Positions 17,939 to 27,638 of a stretch of DNA of 48,097 bases are shown piece after piece. The notes under the pieces are model-generated. The model was not told where the DNA came from. It searched no databases and saw only the letters and a list, made by a program, of their open reading frames with translations. The translations under genes and the position numbers were made by a program. How positions within the stretch are numbered: position 1 is the first letter of the stretch; every line of letters begins with the position of its first letter. The stretch comes from Clostridia bacterium (GTDB lineage: Bacteria; Bacillota; Clostridia; TANB77; CAG-508), in NCBI GenBank assembly GCA_022792395.1, contig JAAWAX010000031.1, positions 1 through 48,097 on the forward strand. Reading direction: 5' to 3'.

Positions 17939-20548
17939 ATGTTAAAACTAGAAAAGATAACCAAAGACTATCTATCAGGAGATACAGCTGTAAAAGCCTT
18001 AAAAGGAATTGATATAGAATTTAGAAAAAACGAATTTGTATCGATATTAGGACAAAGCGGATGTGGAAAAACCACATTATTAAACATCATAGGAGGACTA
18101 GATAGATACACTTCAGGTGATTTGATTATAAATGGTAAATCAACTAAAAAGTTTAAAGATAAAGAATGGGATGCTTACCGAAATTATTCGATTGGATTTG
18201 TATTTCAAAGCTACAATTTAATACTACATCAAACAATTTTGTCTAATGTAGAACTAGCTTTGACTATTTCTGGTGTATCAAAAAAAGAGAGAAAAGAAAG
18301 AGCTATCAAAGCTTTAGAAGATGTTGGATTAGGAGAACAAATACATAAAAAGCCAAATCAATTATCAGGTGGACAAATGCAAAGAGTAGCAATTGCCAGA
18401 GCGTTAGTAAATAACCCAGATATTATTTTAGCAGATGAACCAACTGGTGCATTAGACACCAAGACAAGTGTACAAATTATGGAGATATTAAAAGAAATTG
18501 CGAAAGAAAAACTAATTATTATGGTTACCCATAACCCAGATTTAGCCGAAAAATATTCTACTAGAATTGTAAAAATATTAGATGGTGTTATAACCGATGA
18601 CTCAAAACCATTTACAAAAGAAGACCAACAAAAAGAAGAAATGGAAGCAAAAACAGGAAGAACATCCATGAAGTTTTTTACAGCTTTGCGATTAAGTCTA
18701 AACAATTTAATGACAAAAAAAGGAAGAACGTTATTAACTTCATTTGCAGGAAGTATTGGAATTATAGGAATTGCTCTTATTTTAGCGATTTCAACAGGTG
18801 TGCAAAATTATATTAATAAAGTAGAAGAAGATACGCTTTCTTCTTATCCTATTACCATAGAAGAATCTACAATTGATATGTCTAGTATGATGCAATCTAT
18901 GATGGGAACAACAGAAAAAAGTGAAGACCAAGAAGAAGGAAAAGTATATTCAGCAGACATTATGAATGAGATGATAACTACACTTTCCAATAAGAAAGAA
19001 AACAACAATTTAGTAGAATTAAAGAAATATTTAGAGGAAGGAAACAACGAAATTGTTGATTATAGTAATAGTATAGAATATGGATATAACCTAAAAATCA
19101 ATTTATATAAAGAAGATGTAGAAGATGAAATTGTTAAAGTCAATCCAAGTACTGTCATGAATGCTTTTGGGATGGGAGAAATGATAGAAGCAAAAAACAA
19201 TTCATCGGTTGCTTCTATGTTTGGAAGTTCTATGATGACAAATACCGATATATGGATTGAAATGCTAGATAATCAAAAATTATTAGAAACGCAGTTTGAT
19301 TTAGTCAAAGGAAATTGGCCAAAAGAATATAATGAGGTAGTTTTGATATTAAAAGAAGATGGAAGAATAGATGATTATACTTTATATTCTTTGGGGCTTA
19401 AAAATCAAGAGGAACTAAAAGATAAGTGGAAAGCAGTAGAAAATGGAGAAAAAATTGAAGAGACAGAAGAAAGTATATCTTATACTTATGAAGAATTATT
19501 GAATTTATCTTTCAAATTGTTATTAAATTCTGATTATTACAAAAAAGAAAATGGACTATGGATTAATCAAGAAGACAATGATGAATACATGAAAGAAAAA
19601 ATAAAAGAAGCAGAAAGCATCAAAATAGTAGGGATTATCAAACAAAATGAAGAAAGTGTGGCTTCTACATCAGTAACAAGTGGAATAGGTTATACGAAAA
19701 AACTAAAAGAATATGTTATCAACAAATCAAATGAATCAGAAATTGTAAAAGAACAAAAAAATGATAAAGAAACTAATGTGTTTTCTGGATTAAAGTTTCC
19801 AAAAGAAGAAGAAAAAGAAGACTATACAATGGCTAACTTAACAGATGAGCAAAGAATGGCAATGAGTCGATTAAGCAGTGAAGAAATTGCTAAAATGATG
19901 GAAACATATACAGAAAATAAAAATGCTAGTTATGAGAAAAATTTAGAAAAATTGGCAGCTATTAATTTAGAAGAACCAACATCAATTAATATTTATCCAA
20001 AAAACTTTGAGGCAAAAGATAAAATAGCGGATGCTATTGAAGCTTATAATCAAAAACAAAAAGAGGAAGGAAAAGAAGAAAACGTTATTAATTATACTGA
20101 TATGATAGGTCTTATGATGAAATCAGTAAGTCAGATTATTGATACGATTAGTTATGTACTAATTGCATTTGTTGCTATTTCTTTAATTGTGTCTTCTATT
20201 ATGATAGGAATTATAACTTATATATCTGTATTGGAAAGAACCAAAGAAATAGGAATTTTAAGAGCAATTGGAGCTTCTAAAAAAGACATATCAAGAGTGT
20301 TTAATGCAGAAACTTTTATTGTAGGCTTAATAGCAGGATTATTGGGAATTGGAATTACGATATTGTTAACGATACCAATTAATAGCTTAATTTATAGTTT
20401 GGCTGGTGTAACGGTAAATTGTATGGTGCCACCAATGGCAGGCATTGTATTAGTGATAATTAGTATGTTATTAACGATGATAGCAGGTTTAATTCCAGCT
20501 AAAATGGCAAGTAAGAAAGATCCAGTAGAAGCATTAAGAACTGAATAG
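17939..20548 (+). CDS. MacB-like ABC transporter, ATPase fused to FtsX-type permease
   Basis: The start chosen is the ATG at 17939 after AAAAAGGAGGAAG; the frame is open further upstream but without an SD. Residues 1-225 are an ABC ATPase: Walker A LGQSGCGKTTLLN, signature LSGGQMQR, Walker B IILADEPTGALD and H-loop THNPD. One membrane helix near residue 270 is followed by a large extracytoplasmic domain (about 300-720) and three C-terminal helices of the FtsX/MacB fold (ERTKEIGILRAIGASKKDI is the typical loop). The 869-aa fusion fits exporters of peptides, lipoproteins or antibiotics; the substrate is unknown. Confidence 0.85.
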   Translation: MLKLEKITKDYLSGDTAVKALKGIDIEFRKNEFVSILGQSGCGKTTLLNIIGGLDRYTSGDLIINGKSTKKFKDKEWDAYRNYSIGFVFQSYNLILHQTILSNVELALTISGVSKKERKERAIKALEDVGLGEQIHKKPNQLSGGQMQRVAIARALVNNPDIILADEPTGALDTKTSVQIMEILKEIAKEKLIIMVTHNPDLAEKYSTRIVKILDGVITDDSKPFTKEDQQKEEMEAKTGRTSMKFFTALRLSLNNLMTKKGRTLLTSFAGSIGIIGIALILAISTGVQNYINKVEEDTLSSYPITIEESTIDMSSMMQSMMGTTEKSEDQEEGKVYSADIMNEMITTLSNKKENNNLVELKKYLEEGNNEIVDYSNSIEYGYNLKINLYKEDVEDEIVKVNPSTVMNAFGMGEMIEAKNNSSVASMFGSSMMTNTDIWIEMLDNQKLLETQFDLVKGNWPKEYNEVVLILKEDGRIDDYTLYSLGLKNQEELKDKWKAVENGEKIEETEESISYTYEELLNLSFKLLLNSDYYKKENGLWINQEDNDEYMKEKIKEAESIKIVGIIKQNEESVASTSVTSGIGYTKKLKEYVINKSNESEIVKEQKNDKETNVFSGLKFPKEEEKEDYTMANLTDEQRMAMSRLSSEEIAKMMETYTENKNASYEKNLEKLAAINLEEPTSINIYPKNFEAKDKIADAIEAYNQKQKEEGKEENVINYTDMIGLMMKSVSQIIDTISYVLIAFVAISLIVSSIMIGIITYISVLERTKEIGILRAIGASKKDISRVFNAETFIVGLIAGLLGIGITILLTIPINSLIYSLAGVTVNCMVPPMAGIVLVIISMLLTMIAGLIPAKMASKKDPVEALRTE

Positions 20549-20566
20549 AATACAAAACTCACTTTA

Positions 20567-21016
20567 ATTTAAGTTTCGATTTTTTTGCAAGGTTACCCCC
20601 TCCCTTTTTGCGGAGGTTGGATACCTTGCTTTTTTAATTTTTGCTTGATTGGAACGAGGAATAGAAATTGTTAGATAAAAAAATGAGGGATGTTCAAGGC
20701 AAGACCGTATTCTATTTTTTTCATAAATTTAGCGACTCCCTACATAAATTAAGAAATTCTAAAATTATTTTATGGCACCCTTCCACGCACAAGACGTGAA
20801 CTCTTTCCATAAAATAATTTAAAAATTTCTAAAGTTATTCCAGTCATACACTCCATTTATTCAAAAAATAGAATACGGTCTTGAACGTGAAAGAGACTCA
20901 TTTTCTTATCTTACAATTACTTTTCAAGTGAAATGAACAAAAAAATTAAAAAAGCAAGGTATCCAACCTCCGCAAAAAGGGAGGGGGTAACCTTGCAAAA
21001 AAAATCGAAACTTAAA
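20567..21016. repeat. 450-bp nested palindrome with terminator-like arms
   Basis: The outer arms (20567-20643 and 20939-21016) are inverted copies of about 77 bp, almost identical. Each arm contains its own hairpin (GCAAGGT pairing with ACCTTGC, and CCTCC with GGAGG) and a T-run, so it looks like a bidirectional terminator. A second, less perfect inverted layer lies inside (for example GACCGTATTCTATTTTTT at 20703-20720 against AAAAAATAGAATACGGTC), then a third (ATTATTTTATGG against CCATAAAATAAT). There is no ORF. It fills the gap between the ABC exporter and tRNA-Glu. Confidence 0.85.
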
Positions 21017-21028
21017 TCATTTTAGTAG

Positions 21029-21057
21029 TTGACTAAATAGAAAAAAAGTGATATAAG
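21029..21057 (+). promoter_or_regulatory. Promoter for tRNA-Glu
   Basis: TTGACT at 21029-21034 and TATAAG at 21052-21057, 17 bases apart, 16 bases before the tRNA. Confidence 0.65.
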
Positions 21058-21073
21058 TAAGGGGTGTTAATAA

Positions 21074-21148
21074 GGCCCCTTGGTCAAGCGGTTAAGACGC
21101 CACCCTCTCAAGGTGGAATCATGGGTTCGATTCCCGTAGGGGTCACCA
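21074..21148 (+). tRNA. tRNA-Glu (anticodon CTC)
   Basis: The acceptor GGCCCCT pairs with AGGGGTC, and CCA is encoded. The anticodon arm is CCACC-CTCTCAA-GGTGG, giving CTC, and the T arm contains GGGTTCGATTCCC. It reads GAG. Confidence 0.95.
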
Positions 21149-21185
21149 AAACTTCTATTTAAGAGGTAGAAAGTTAGGTGGAAAG

Positions 21186-21839
21186 ATGCAAGAAAAATAT
21201 GAACTAACATTAGAGGAAAACGTTTTTTTAGCCAAAAAAATGTTAGTAAATAACATATATAGTAATGCTAAAATAGAAGGATGTAATGTTACATTTCCAG
21301 AAACAGAAACTATTTTAAATGGAGTTAATGTACCAAATTTGAAATTAGATGATATACAATGTATTTTAAATTTGAGAGATGCATGGAAATATGTAATAGC
21401 AACCATAGAAAAGGACTTTAATCTAGCATATATAAGCAAAATCAATGAACAAGTAGCAAGAAATGAATCTTTGCAATGGGGTGTATTACGAACTGGAAAA
21501 GTGTTAATATCAGGAACAGAATATGTACCAGAAATACCAAAAGAAGAAGAGGTAAATGCAAAACTAGAAGAAATATTAGCAATTAAAAATATTACGAATA
21601 GAGCGATTAAATATATGCTTTACGGTATGAGAAGCCAATTGTTTTGGGATGGAAATAAAAGGACAAGTATGATTTGTGCCAATAAAATTTTAATTCAAAA
21701 TGGAAAGGGAATTTTAATGGTACAAGATAAAGATTTGAAAGAATTCAGCCAATTATTAACTGACTATTATACAACGAACCAAAGTGAAAAAATCGAAGAA
21801 TTTTTATGGAATCATTGTATATTTGGAATTGATAAATAA
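21186..21839 (+). CDS. Fic-family protein lacking the usual catalytic histidine
   Basis: This 217-aa protein has a Fic fold with the loop SQLFWDGNKRTSMICANKIL near residues 153-172. The canonical motif is HxFx(D/E)GNxxR, where His starts the AMP-transfer reaction; here Gln occupies that place (QLFWDGNKR). The upstream segment KIEGCNVTFPETETIL resembles the inhibitory or flap region (an S/T-x-E-G-like motif may be present as KIEG). It is probably a Fic homologue with altered chemistry or none. An AGGTGGAAAG stretch precedes the ATG. It lies between tRNA-Glu and the riboswitch. Confidence 0.75.
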   Translation: MQEKYELTLEENVFLAKKMLVNNIYSNAKIEGCNVTFPETETILNGVNVPNLKLDDIQCILNLRDAWKYVIATIEKDFNLAYISKINEQVARNESLQWGVLRTGKVLISGTEYVPEIPKEEEVNAKLEEILAIKNITNRAIKYMLYGMRSQLFWDGNKRTSMICANKILIQNGKGILMVQDKDLKEFSQLLTDYYTTNQSEKIEEFLWNHCIFGIDK

Positions 21840-21847
21840 AAAATTAA

Positions 21848-21974
21848 AAGGGAGTAGCTTTATTATTACTAATCAACAGTCGCGATATGAGAATATCTGG
21901 TTAGTAAGGCTAGTATAGTCAAGCGAGACTTTTAAAAGGAAGTAAAAAAGATTTTCCTTTTAAAAGTCTTTTTT
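21848..21974 (+). promoter_or_regulatory. yybP-ykoY (Mn2+) riboswitch with terminator
   Basis: The leader begins AAAAGGGAGTAGC and later has GTCAAGCGAGACTTTT, the two conserved internal loops of the yybP-ykoY class, which senses Mn2+. A strong terminator follows: GACTTTTAAAAGGAA pairs with TTCCTTTTAAAAGTC and ends in seven T. The CGAGAC strand overlaps the foot of the terminator, which gives a simple on/off switch. The gene controlled is a P-type ATPase, a known member of this regulon in lactococci. Recognised by eye, without a covariance model. Confidence 0.78.
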
Positions 21975-22037
21975 TACACTTATAAATATTGTAAAAATGT
22001 AAAAAATATATATAAAAGAAGAAGGAGTTGATTTAAA

Positions 22038-24761
22038 TTGGAAAACAACCAATGGTTTAACCAAGAAATCAAAGAAGTAGAAGCAAAACTACAAACCAAT
22101 ATAGAGAAAGGATTAGAGGTAGAAGAAGTCAAAAAAAGACAAGAAAAATATGGACTAAATGAGTTAAAAGCATCTAAAAAGAAAACATTACTTCAAAGAT
22201 TTGCTGACCAATTTAAAGACTTTTCTATCATTGTATTAATCGTAGCAGCCATTGTGTCAGGTGCAGTTGGAATTGCAGAAGGAGAAGGAATTACAGATAC
22301 TATTATCATTTTAATTGTAGTAATTGTAAATGCTATCATTGGGGTAACACAAGAATCCAAAGCAGAAAAATCACTAGAAGCTTTGCAAAAATTAACAGAC
22401 CATATAGCAAAAGTAATTAGAAATGGTGAAGTTACCATTATTTCTGCTAAAGAACTTGTGCCAGGCGATGTTGTTGTATTAGATACAGGAGATTACATTC
22501 CAGCAGATTTAAGAATTATCGAAGCCATCAACTTAAAGTCACAAGAAGCATCACTAACAGGAGAGTCTGTACCAGTAGAAAAAGTTGCTTCTAAAATTGA
22601 AGGAGAAGAAATTGGAATTGGCGATAGAGTGAATATGTTATTTTCTTCTAGTTTAGTTACTTATGGTAGAGGAAAAGGAATTGTAGTAGAAACAGGAATG
22701 ACAACAGAAGTGGGAAAAATTGCAGGGATGATTAATAATACAGAAAAACAAGAAACACCATTACAACAAAAATTGAATAAATTAGGAAAAACATTAGGAT
22801 TTGTAGCACTAGCAATTTGTGCTTTTATTTTTATAATTGGATTAATACAAGGAAAAGAAGCAATTCAAATGTTTATGACAGCGGTTAGTCTTGCCGTTGC
22901 AGCTATTCCAGAAGGATTGGTTGCAGTATCCACAATTGTTTTAGCCATTGGTGTGCAGAAAATGGTTAAGAAAAATGCGATTGTAAAAAGATTACCAGCA
23001 GTAGAAACACTGGGAAGCGCAACGGTAATTTGTTCGGATAAAACAGGAACCTTAACGCAAAACAAAATGACAGTTGAAAAAATATTTATCAATAGTAAAA
23101 CAGAAGATTTAGAAAGCATAAAAGAAATCAATGAAGATATGAATAAACTAGTGTATGCCAATATGCTATGTAATGATACTAAAATTTCAAGTGATGGGAC
23201 TTTAACGGGAGACCCAACCGAAACAGCTTTAGTGGATATGGCTTTTAAGCTAGATTTTGACCCTAGTATTTATGATAGAACCCCTCGTTTAAAGGAAGTT
23301 CCTTTTGATTCAGACAGAAAATTAATGACAACAGTTAATGAACAAAATGGTAAATATATGGTATATACCAAAGGTGGAGTAGATGAATTATTAAAAAGAT
23401 GTAAATCTTATTTATTAAATGGAGAAATTAAACAGGATTTGGACAATTATGCCACAACGATTAGACAACACAATGAAGATATGGCAAAAGAAGCTTTAAG
23501 AGTATTAGCTTGTGCCTACAAAGAAATAGACCATAAGCCAACCGATGAAGAAATGAAGCATATCGAAAGTGATTTGACATTTATTGGCATGGTTGGAATG
23601 ATTGACCCACCAAGAGAAGAAGCTAAAATAGCAGTAGAAAAATGTAAAACAGCAGGAATTAAGACAGTAATGATAACAGGAGACCATAAAATAACAGCAA
23701 CTGCAATTGCTAAAAAATTAGGAATTTTAGAAAAAGAGGAAGAAGCAATTACTGGTTTAGAACTTGAAAAAATGTCGGATGAAGAATTAGAACAAAAAGT
23801 TAGACAATATTCGGTTTATGCAAGAGTATCACCAGAACATAAAGTTAGAATTGTAAAGGCTTGGCAAAAAAATGGAGAAATAGTTGCTATGACTGGTGAT
23901 GGTGTCAATGATAGTCCAGCATTAAAAACATCCGATATAGGGTGTGCTATGGGAATTGTTGGAACAGATGTAGCAAAAGAAGCAGCAGATGTTATTTTAA
24001 CAGATGACAACTTTGCAACGATTGTGTCAGCGGTAGAAGAAGGAAGAAGAATCTATGATAATATTTTAAAAGTAATCCAATTCTTATTATCTAGTAATGT
24101 AGGAGAGATTGTAGTATTATTTTTAGCAACACTTTGTACTCCATTATTTGCTAGCTGGTTTGGAATTACAGATATTTCTCATTTAGAAATTTTATTGCCA
24201 ATCCATATTTTATGGATTAATTTAGTAACAGACTCACTTCCAGCTTTAGCATTAGCTTTTGATCCAGCAAATTCCGATATTATGAAACGAAAACCAGTAA
24301 AATCAAGTAAAGGTGTATTTACTAAAGGGATGACTTGGCGTGTTGTTTATCAAGGGGTTATGATAGGTCTTTTAACACTAGGAGCTTTCATGATTGGATT
24401 AGCAACAACGCATGAACCAATTGATGGATTAACTTTAGATGAATCGAAAATAGAAGTGGGACAAACAATGGCTTTTGTGACACTTGCATTATCTGAATTA
24501 GTGCATGTATTTAATGTAAGAGATAATAAAAAATCCTTGTTTAGAACCAAAGTATTCAATAATTCAAAATTAATAGGAGCTATTATGGCATCAGTAGCAT
24601 TAATGATTGTAATACTTGCTGTGCCAACTTTAAGAACCATATTTAGTATACCAGTACTACCAGTAGAAAATATAATAGAGTTAATATGCTTGATTTTTGC
24701 ACCAGCTGTTATTGTAGAATTTGTTAAATTATGTAAATGTAACACAACAAAAGATGAGTAA
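22038..24761 (+). CDS. P-type cation ATPase (P2 type), probable Mn2+/Ca2+ exporter
   Basis: This 907-aa enzyme starts at TTG after AGAAGGAGTTGA. The N-terminal cation-ATPase domain is followed by the actuator loop (SLTGESVPV), the TM4 motif PEGLV, the phosphorylation site [15 protein letters not shown], the nucleotide-binding domain ([15 protein letters not shown]) and the hinge [13 protein letters not shown]; about ten membrane helices are predicted. This is the SERCA/PMR1-like layout. Control by a Mn2+-type riboswitch suggests that it exports Mn2+ when the metal is in excess (inference); Ca2+ transport is the alternative. Confidence 0.88.
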   Translation: MENNQWFNQEIKEVEAKLQTNIEKGLEVEEVKKRQEKYGLNELKASKKKTLLQRFADQFKDFSIIVLIVAAIVSGAVGIAEGEGITDTIIILIVVIVNAIIGVTQESKAEKSLEALQKLTDHIAKVIRNGEVTIISAKELVPGDVVVLDTGDYIPADLRIIEAINLKSQEASLTGESVPVEKVASKIEGEEIGIGDRVNMLFSSSLVTYGRGKGIVVETGMTTEVGKIAGMINNTEKQETPLQQKLNKLGKTLGFVALAICAFIFIIGLIQGKEAIQMFMTAVSLAVAAIPEGLVAVSTIVLAIGVQKMVKKNAIVKRLPAVETLGSATVICSDKTGTLTQNKMTVEKIFINSKTEDLESIKEINEDMNKLVYANMLCNDTKISSDGTLTGDPTETALVDMAFKLDFDPSIYDRTPRLKEVPFDSDRKLMTTVNEQNGKYMVYTKGGVDELLKRCKSYLLNGEIKQDLDNYATTIRQHNEDMAKEALRVLACAYKEIDHKPTDEEMKHIESDLTFIGMVGMIDPPREEAKIAVEKCKTAGIKTVMITGDHKITATAIAKKLGILEKEEEAITGLELEKMSDEELEQKVRQYSVYARVSPEHKVRIVKAWQKNGEIVAMTGDGVNDSPALKTSDIGCAMGIVGTDVAKEAADVILTDDNFATIVSAVEEGRRIYDNILKVIQFLLSSNVGEIVVLFLATLCTPLFASWFGITDISHLEILLPIHILWINLVTDSLPALALAFDPANSDIMKRKPVKSSKGVFTKGMTWRVVYQGVMIGLLTLGAFMIGLATTHEPIDGLTLDESKIEVGQTMAFVTLALSELVHVFNVRDNKKSLFRTKVFNNSKLIGAIMASVALMIVILAVPTLRTIFSIPVLPVENIIELICLIFAPAVIVEFVKLCKCNTTKDE

Positions 24762-24814
24762 AAGAATAAAAAATGCTAATTTTTATTATTCTACTATGTT
24801 GTGTGAAAATTTCT

Positions 24815-24845
24815 AATAGCAATCAAATTGGTTGCTATTTTTTCA
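24815..24845 (+). terminator. Terminator after the P-type ATPase
   Basis: AATAGCAA pairs with TTGCTATT around a 9-base loop, with a T-run of six. Confidence 0.75.
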
Positions 24846-24925
24846 TTCTTGTGGTAAAATTCTATAAAATGGAAAAGATAAAAAAGATGCGAATTAAAAA
24901 TATAAAATACAAGGAGGAAAATTAA

Positions 24926-26509
24926 GTGAACCATAAATTTTATGTAACAACACCAATTTATTATCCAAGTGGAAGATTCCACATAGGAACAGCTTATACG
25001 ACTGTTTTAGCAGATAGTATGAAACAATATCATAAACTAAAAGGCGAAGATGCCTACATGCTAACAGGAACTGATGAACATGGGCAAAAGATAGAAAAAA
25101 AAGCAGAAGAAGCGGAAAAAACACCAAAACAATATGTGGATGAAATGGCAAAGATGGCAAAACAATTATGGGCTAGAATGGGAATTGAATATGATGACTT
25201 TATTCAAACAACAGAGGAAAGACATGAAAAAGTAGTTCAAAAGATTTTTGACTACTTTATGGAGCAAGGAGATATCTATAAAGGAGAATATGAAGGATGG
25301 TACTGTATTCCTTGTGAGACCTTTTTTACCGAAACACAATTAGTCGATGGGAAATGTCCAGATTGCGGTAGAGATGTAGAGTTAATGAAAGAAGAATCTT
25401 ATTTCTTTAACATGAAAAAATATGCAGATAGACTGTTACAATATTATGAAGAACATCCAGATTTTATCAAACCAGAATATAGAAAAAATGAAATGATAAA
25501 TAACTTTATCAAACCAGGATTAGAAGATTTATGTGTTAGTAGAACTTCATTTGACTGGGGAATAAAAGTGTTAAAAGATTCAAAACACGTTGTATATGTA
25601 TGGTTAGATGCATTAACCAATTACATTACAGCATTAGGCTATTTATCAGAAGATGATACTTTATTTAAAAAGTATTGGCCAGCTGATTTACAAATTGTAG
25701 GAAAAGATATTGCAAGATTTCATTTAATTTATTGGCCGATTTTCCTAATGGCATTAGATTTGCCATTACCAAAAACCATTTTAGTGCATAACTGGATTAT
25801 GATGAAAGATGGAAAAATGTCAAAATCAAAAGGAAATGTCATTTATCCAGAAACTTTAATCGAAAGATATGGATTAGATAGTGTTCGATACTTTTTATTA
25901 AGAGAAATGCCAGTTTCACAAGATGGGATTTTCTCGCCAGAAGCCTTTGTAGAAAGATATAATTTTGATTTATGCAATGATTTAAGTAATCTCTTAAATC
26001 GAACGGTATCCATGGTAAATAAATATTTTGAAGGAAGGGTACCAGAATATAAAGGAACACCAAATGAAGTAGATAAAGAATTAGAGGAATACGCAATTTC
26101 CCAAATTGAGAAATTTGATGAAAAGTGGAACCACTATGAAATAGCCAATAGTATGCAAGAGATTTGGAATCTAATTGCCAGAACCAATAAATATATAGAT
26201 GAAACCATGCCATGGGCTTTGGCAAAAGAGGAGCAGACAGAAAAATTAGAATCATGTATGTATCATTTAATTGAAAATTTAAGAAAAATAGCAATTTTAA
26301 TTAGACCTTTTATGAAAGATACAGCTGACAATATTTTTAGACAAATAGGAATAGAAGAAGAGGATATGAAAAATTGGAAAAATTTAAAAAGTTATAATAA
26401 AATACAAGATACTAAAGTGATTGAAAAAGGAGAACCTATTTTTATGAGACTAAATGCAGAAGAAGAAGTAGAGTTTTTAAAAAATGTAATGAAAAGTGAA
26501 AAACAATAA
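24926..26509 (+). CDS. metG: Methionyl-tRNA synthetase
   Basis: This 527-aa class I synthetase charges tRNA-Met. It starts at GTG after AAGGAGGAAAATTAA. The HIGH-type motif is RFHIGTAYTT, the zinc-type Cys pairs are CIPCETF and CPDCGRD, and the KMSKS loop is DGKMSKSKGNVI. The anticodon-binding helical domain follows (NLLNRTVSMVNKYFEG). It ends about 100 residues short of synthetases carrying the C-terminal EMAP/tRNA-binding domain, so that domain is absent. Confidence 0.95.
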   Translation: MNHKFYVTTPIYYPSGRFHIGTAYTTVLADSMKQYHKLKGEDAYMLTGTDEHGQKIEKKAEEAEKTPKQYVDEMAKMAKQLWARMGIEYDDFIQTTEERHEKVVQKIFDYFMEQGDIYKGEYEGWYCIPCETFFTETQLVDGKCPDCGRDVELMKEESYFFNMKKYADRLLQYYEEHPDFIKPEYRKNEMINNFIKPGLEDLCVSRTSFDWGIKVLKDSKHVVYVWLDALTNYITALGYLSEDDTLFKKYWPADLQIVGKDIARFHLIYWPIFLMALDLPLPKTILVHNWIMMKDGKMSKSKGNVIYPETLIERYGLDSVRYFLLREMPVSQDGIFSPEAFVERYNFDLCNDLSNLLNRTVSMVNKYFEGRVPEYKGTPNEVDKELEEYAISQIEKFDEKWNHYEIANSMQEIWNLIARTNKYIDETMPWALAKEEQTEKLESCMYHLIENLRKIAILIRPFMKDTADNIFRQIGIEEEDMKNWKNLKSYNKIQDTKVIEKGEPIFMRLNAEEEVEFLKNVMKSEKQ

Positions 26510-26589
26510 TAATTTCTTATATATTTTAAAAGGTATAGTATAAGAGAAAAAACGTTAAAAATGTAATAAAATACAAATATTCAGAGCCC

Positions 26590-26650
26590 AAAATGATAAA
26601 CTTGAAAATTAGCTTAAGATAAGCATTTTGAAAAGTTTGTCATTTTTTTT
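26590..26650 (+). terminator. Terminator after metG
   Basis: AAAATGATAAACTT pairs with AAGTTTGTCATTTT, allowing one bulge, around an AT loop; it ends in eight T. Confidence 0.7.
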
Positions 26651-26719
26651 ATAAATATACTACAAAAAACAAGAAAAATAGTATATAATATAGAAAAATA
26701 AAATAAAAGGATGTCGAAA

Positions 26720-27624
26720 ATGCTAAAAGATGAAATGTATCTGATAGAAATACCAGACAAACGTATAGAAAATATAAAAATAGTCATATTGGTATTACTA
26801 ATCATCTTAATACTTGTTTTAATCTTAATTACTAAAAATGCTTTAGAAATTTTACAACAACACAAAGTATACAAACAATATGAAGAACAACTAATAGCAC
26901 TTTCTAAACAAGAAGAAGATAAAAAAGCTGAAATAGAGAAAAAAAGGCAAGAAAAAATCCCAACATTAACACGGAGAAGGAAAAGCTAACATAGAAAATA
27001 TTTATCATTCAGAAACGAAAAGAGCATTTCTAACTTTTGATGATGGGCCATCTATTGTAACACCAACAATTTTAGATACATTAAAACAAGAAAACGTAAA
27101 AGCCACTTTTTTTGTTTTAGGTGATAGAGTAAATAGTATGCCAGAAACGGTCAAAAGAATATATGAAGAAGGTCATTATATAGCCAATCATGGATATACC
27201 CATTCCTATTCTGCTATTTATGCTTCGCCACAAGCAGTATTAGATGAATTTAACCAATGTAATGAAGCAGTAAAAAACGCAATCGGAGTACCAGAATACA
27301 ACTCACATTTATTCCGATTTCCAGGAGGACTAACACGGAGGAAAATATGCACAAATAAAAATGGAAGCAAATGAATTGTTATTACAAAATAATATTTTAC
27401 ATATAGACTGGAATGCATTAACAGGAGATGCGGAAACTGCAAATCCAACCATTGAATTTGAAATGGAAAGAATGAAGAAAACTGTCAACAATAAAAGTAG
27501 TGTTGTTATCTTAATGCATGATGCACCAAGTAAAAAAGTTACTGCAGAAGCCCTACCACAAATCATTTCGTGGTTAAGAGAAAATGGATATGAATTTAAA
27601 AATTTTTATGAAATTATAAAATAG
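26720..27624 (+). CDS. Polysaccharide deacetylase (NodB fold), two CGG +1 sites
   Basis: ATG at 26720 (AGGA eight bases upstream) starts a 300-aa protein with one N-terminal membrane anchor (about residues 16-38) and a charged linker. The frame meets CGG at 26972; skipping its C continues GEGKANIENIYHSETKRAFL and then TFDDGPS, the metal-binding NodB motif. HGYTHSYS gives the two His ligands. A second CGG at 27336 interrupts the FRFPGG motif block; skipping its C gives FPGGLTGGKYAQIKMEANEL, followed by the final motif ILMHDAPSK. All catalytic motifs are thus present, in order and correctly spaced. It probably de-N-acetylates peptidoglycan or another surface glycan outside the membrane. Confidence 0.9.
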
Positions 27625-27638
27625 AAGGAGAGAGAACT

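Noticed and set aside
26511..26710. Riboswitch or CRISPR-like repeats after metG
   Set aside because: Only a terminator hairpin is visible; there are no CRISPR-type repeat-spacer arrays anywhere in the window.
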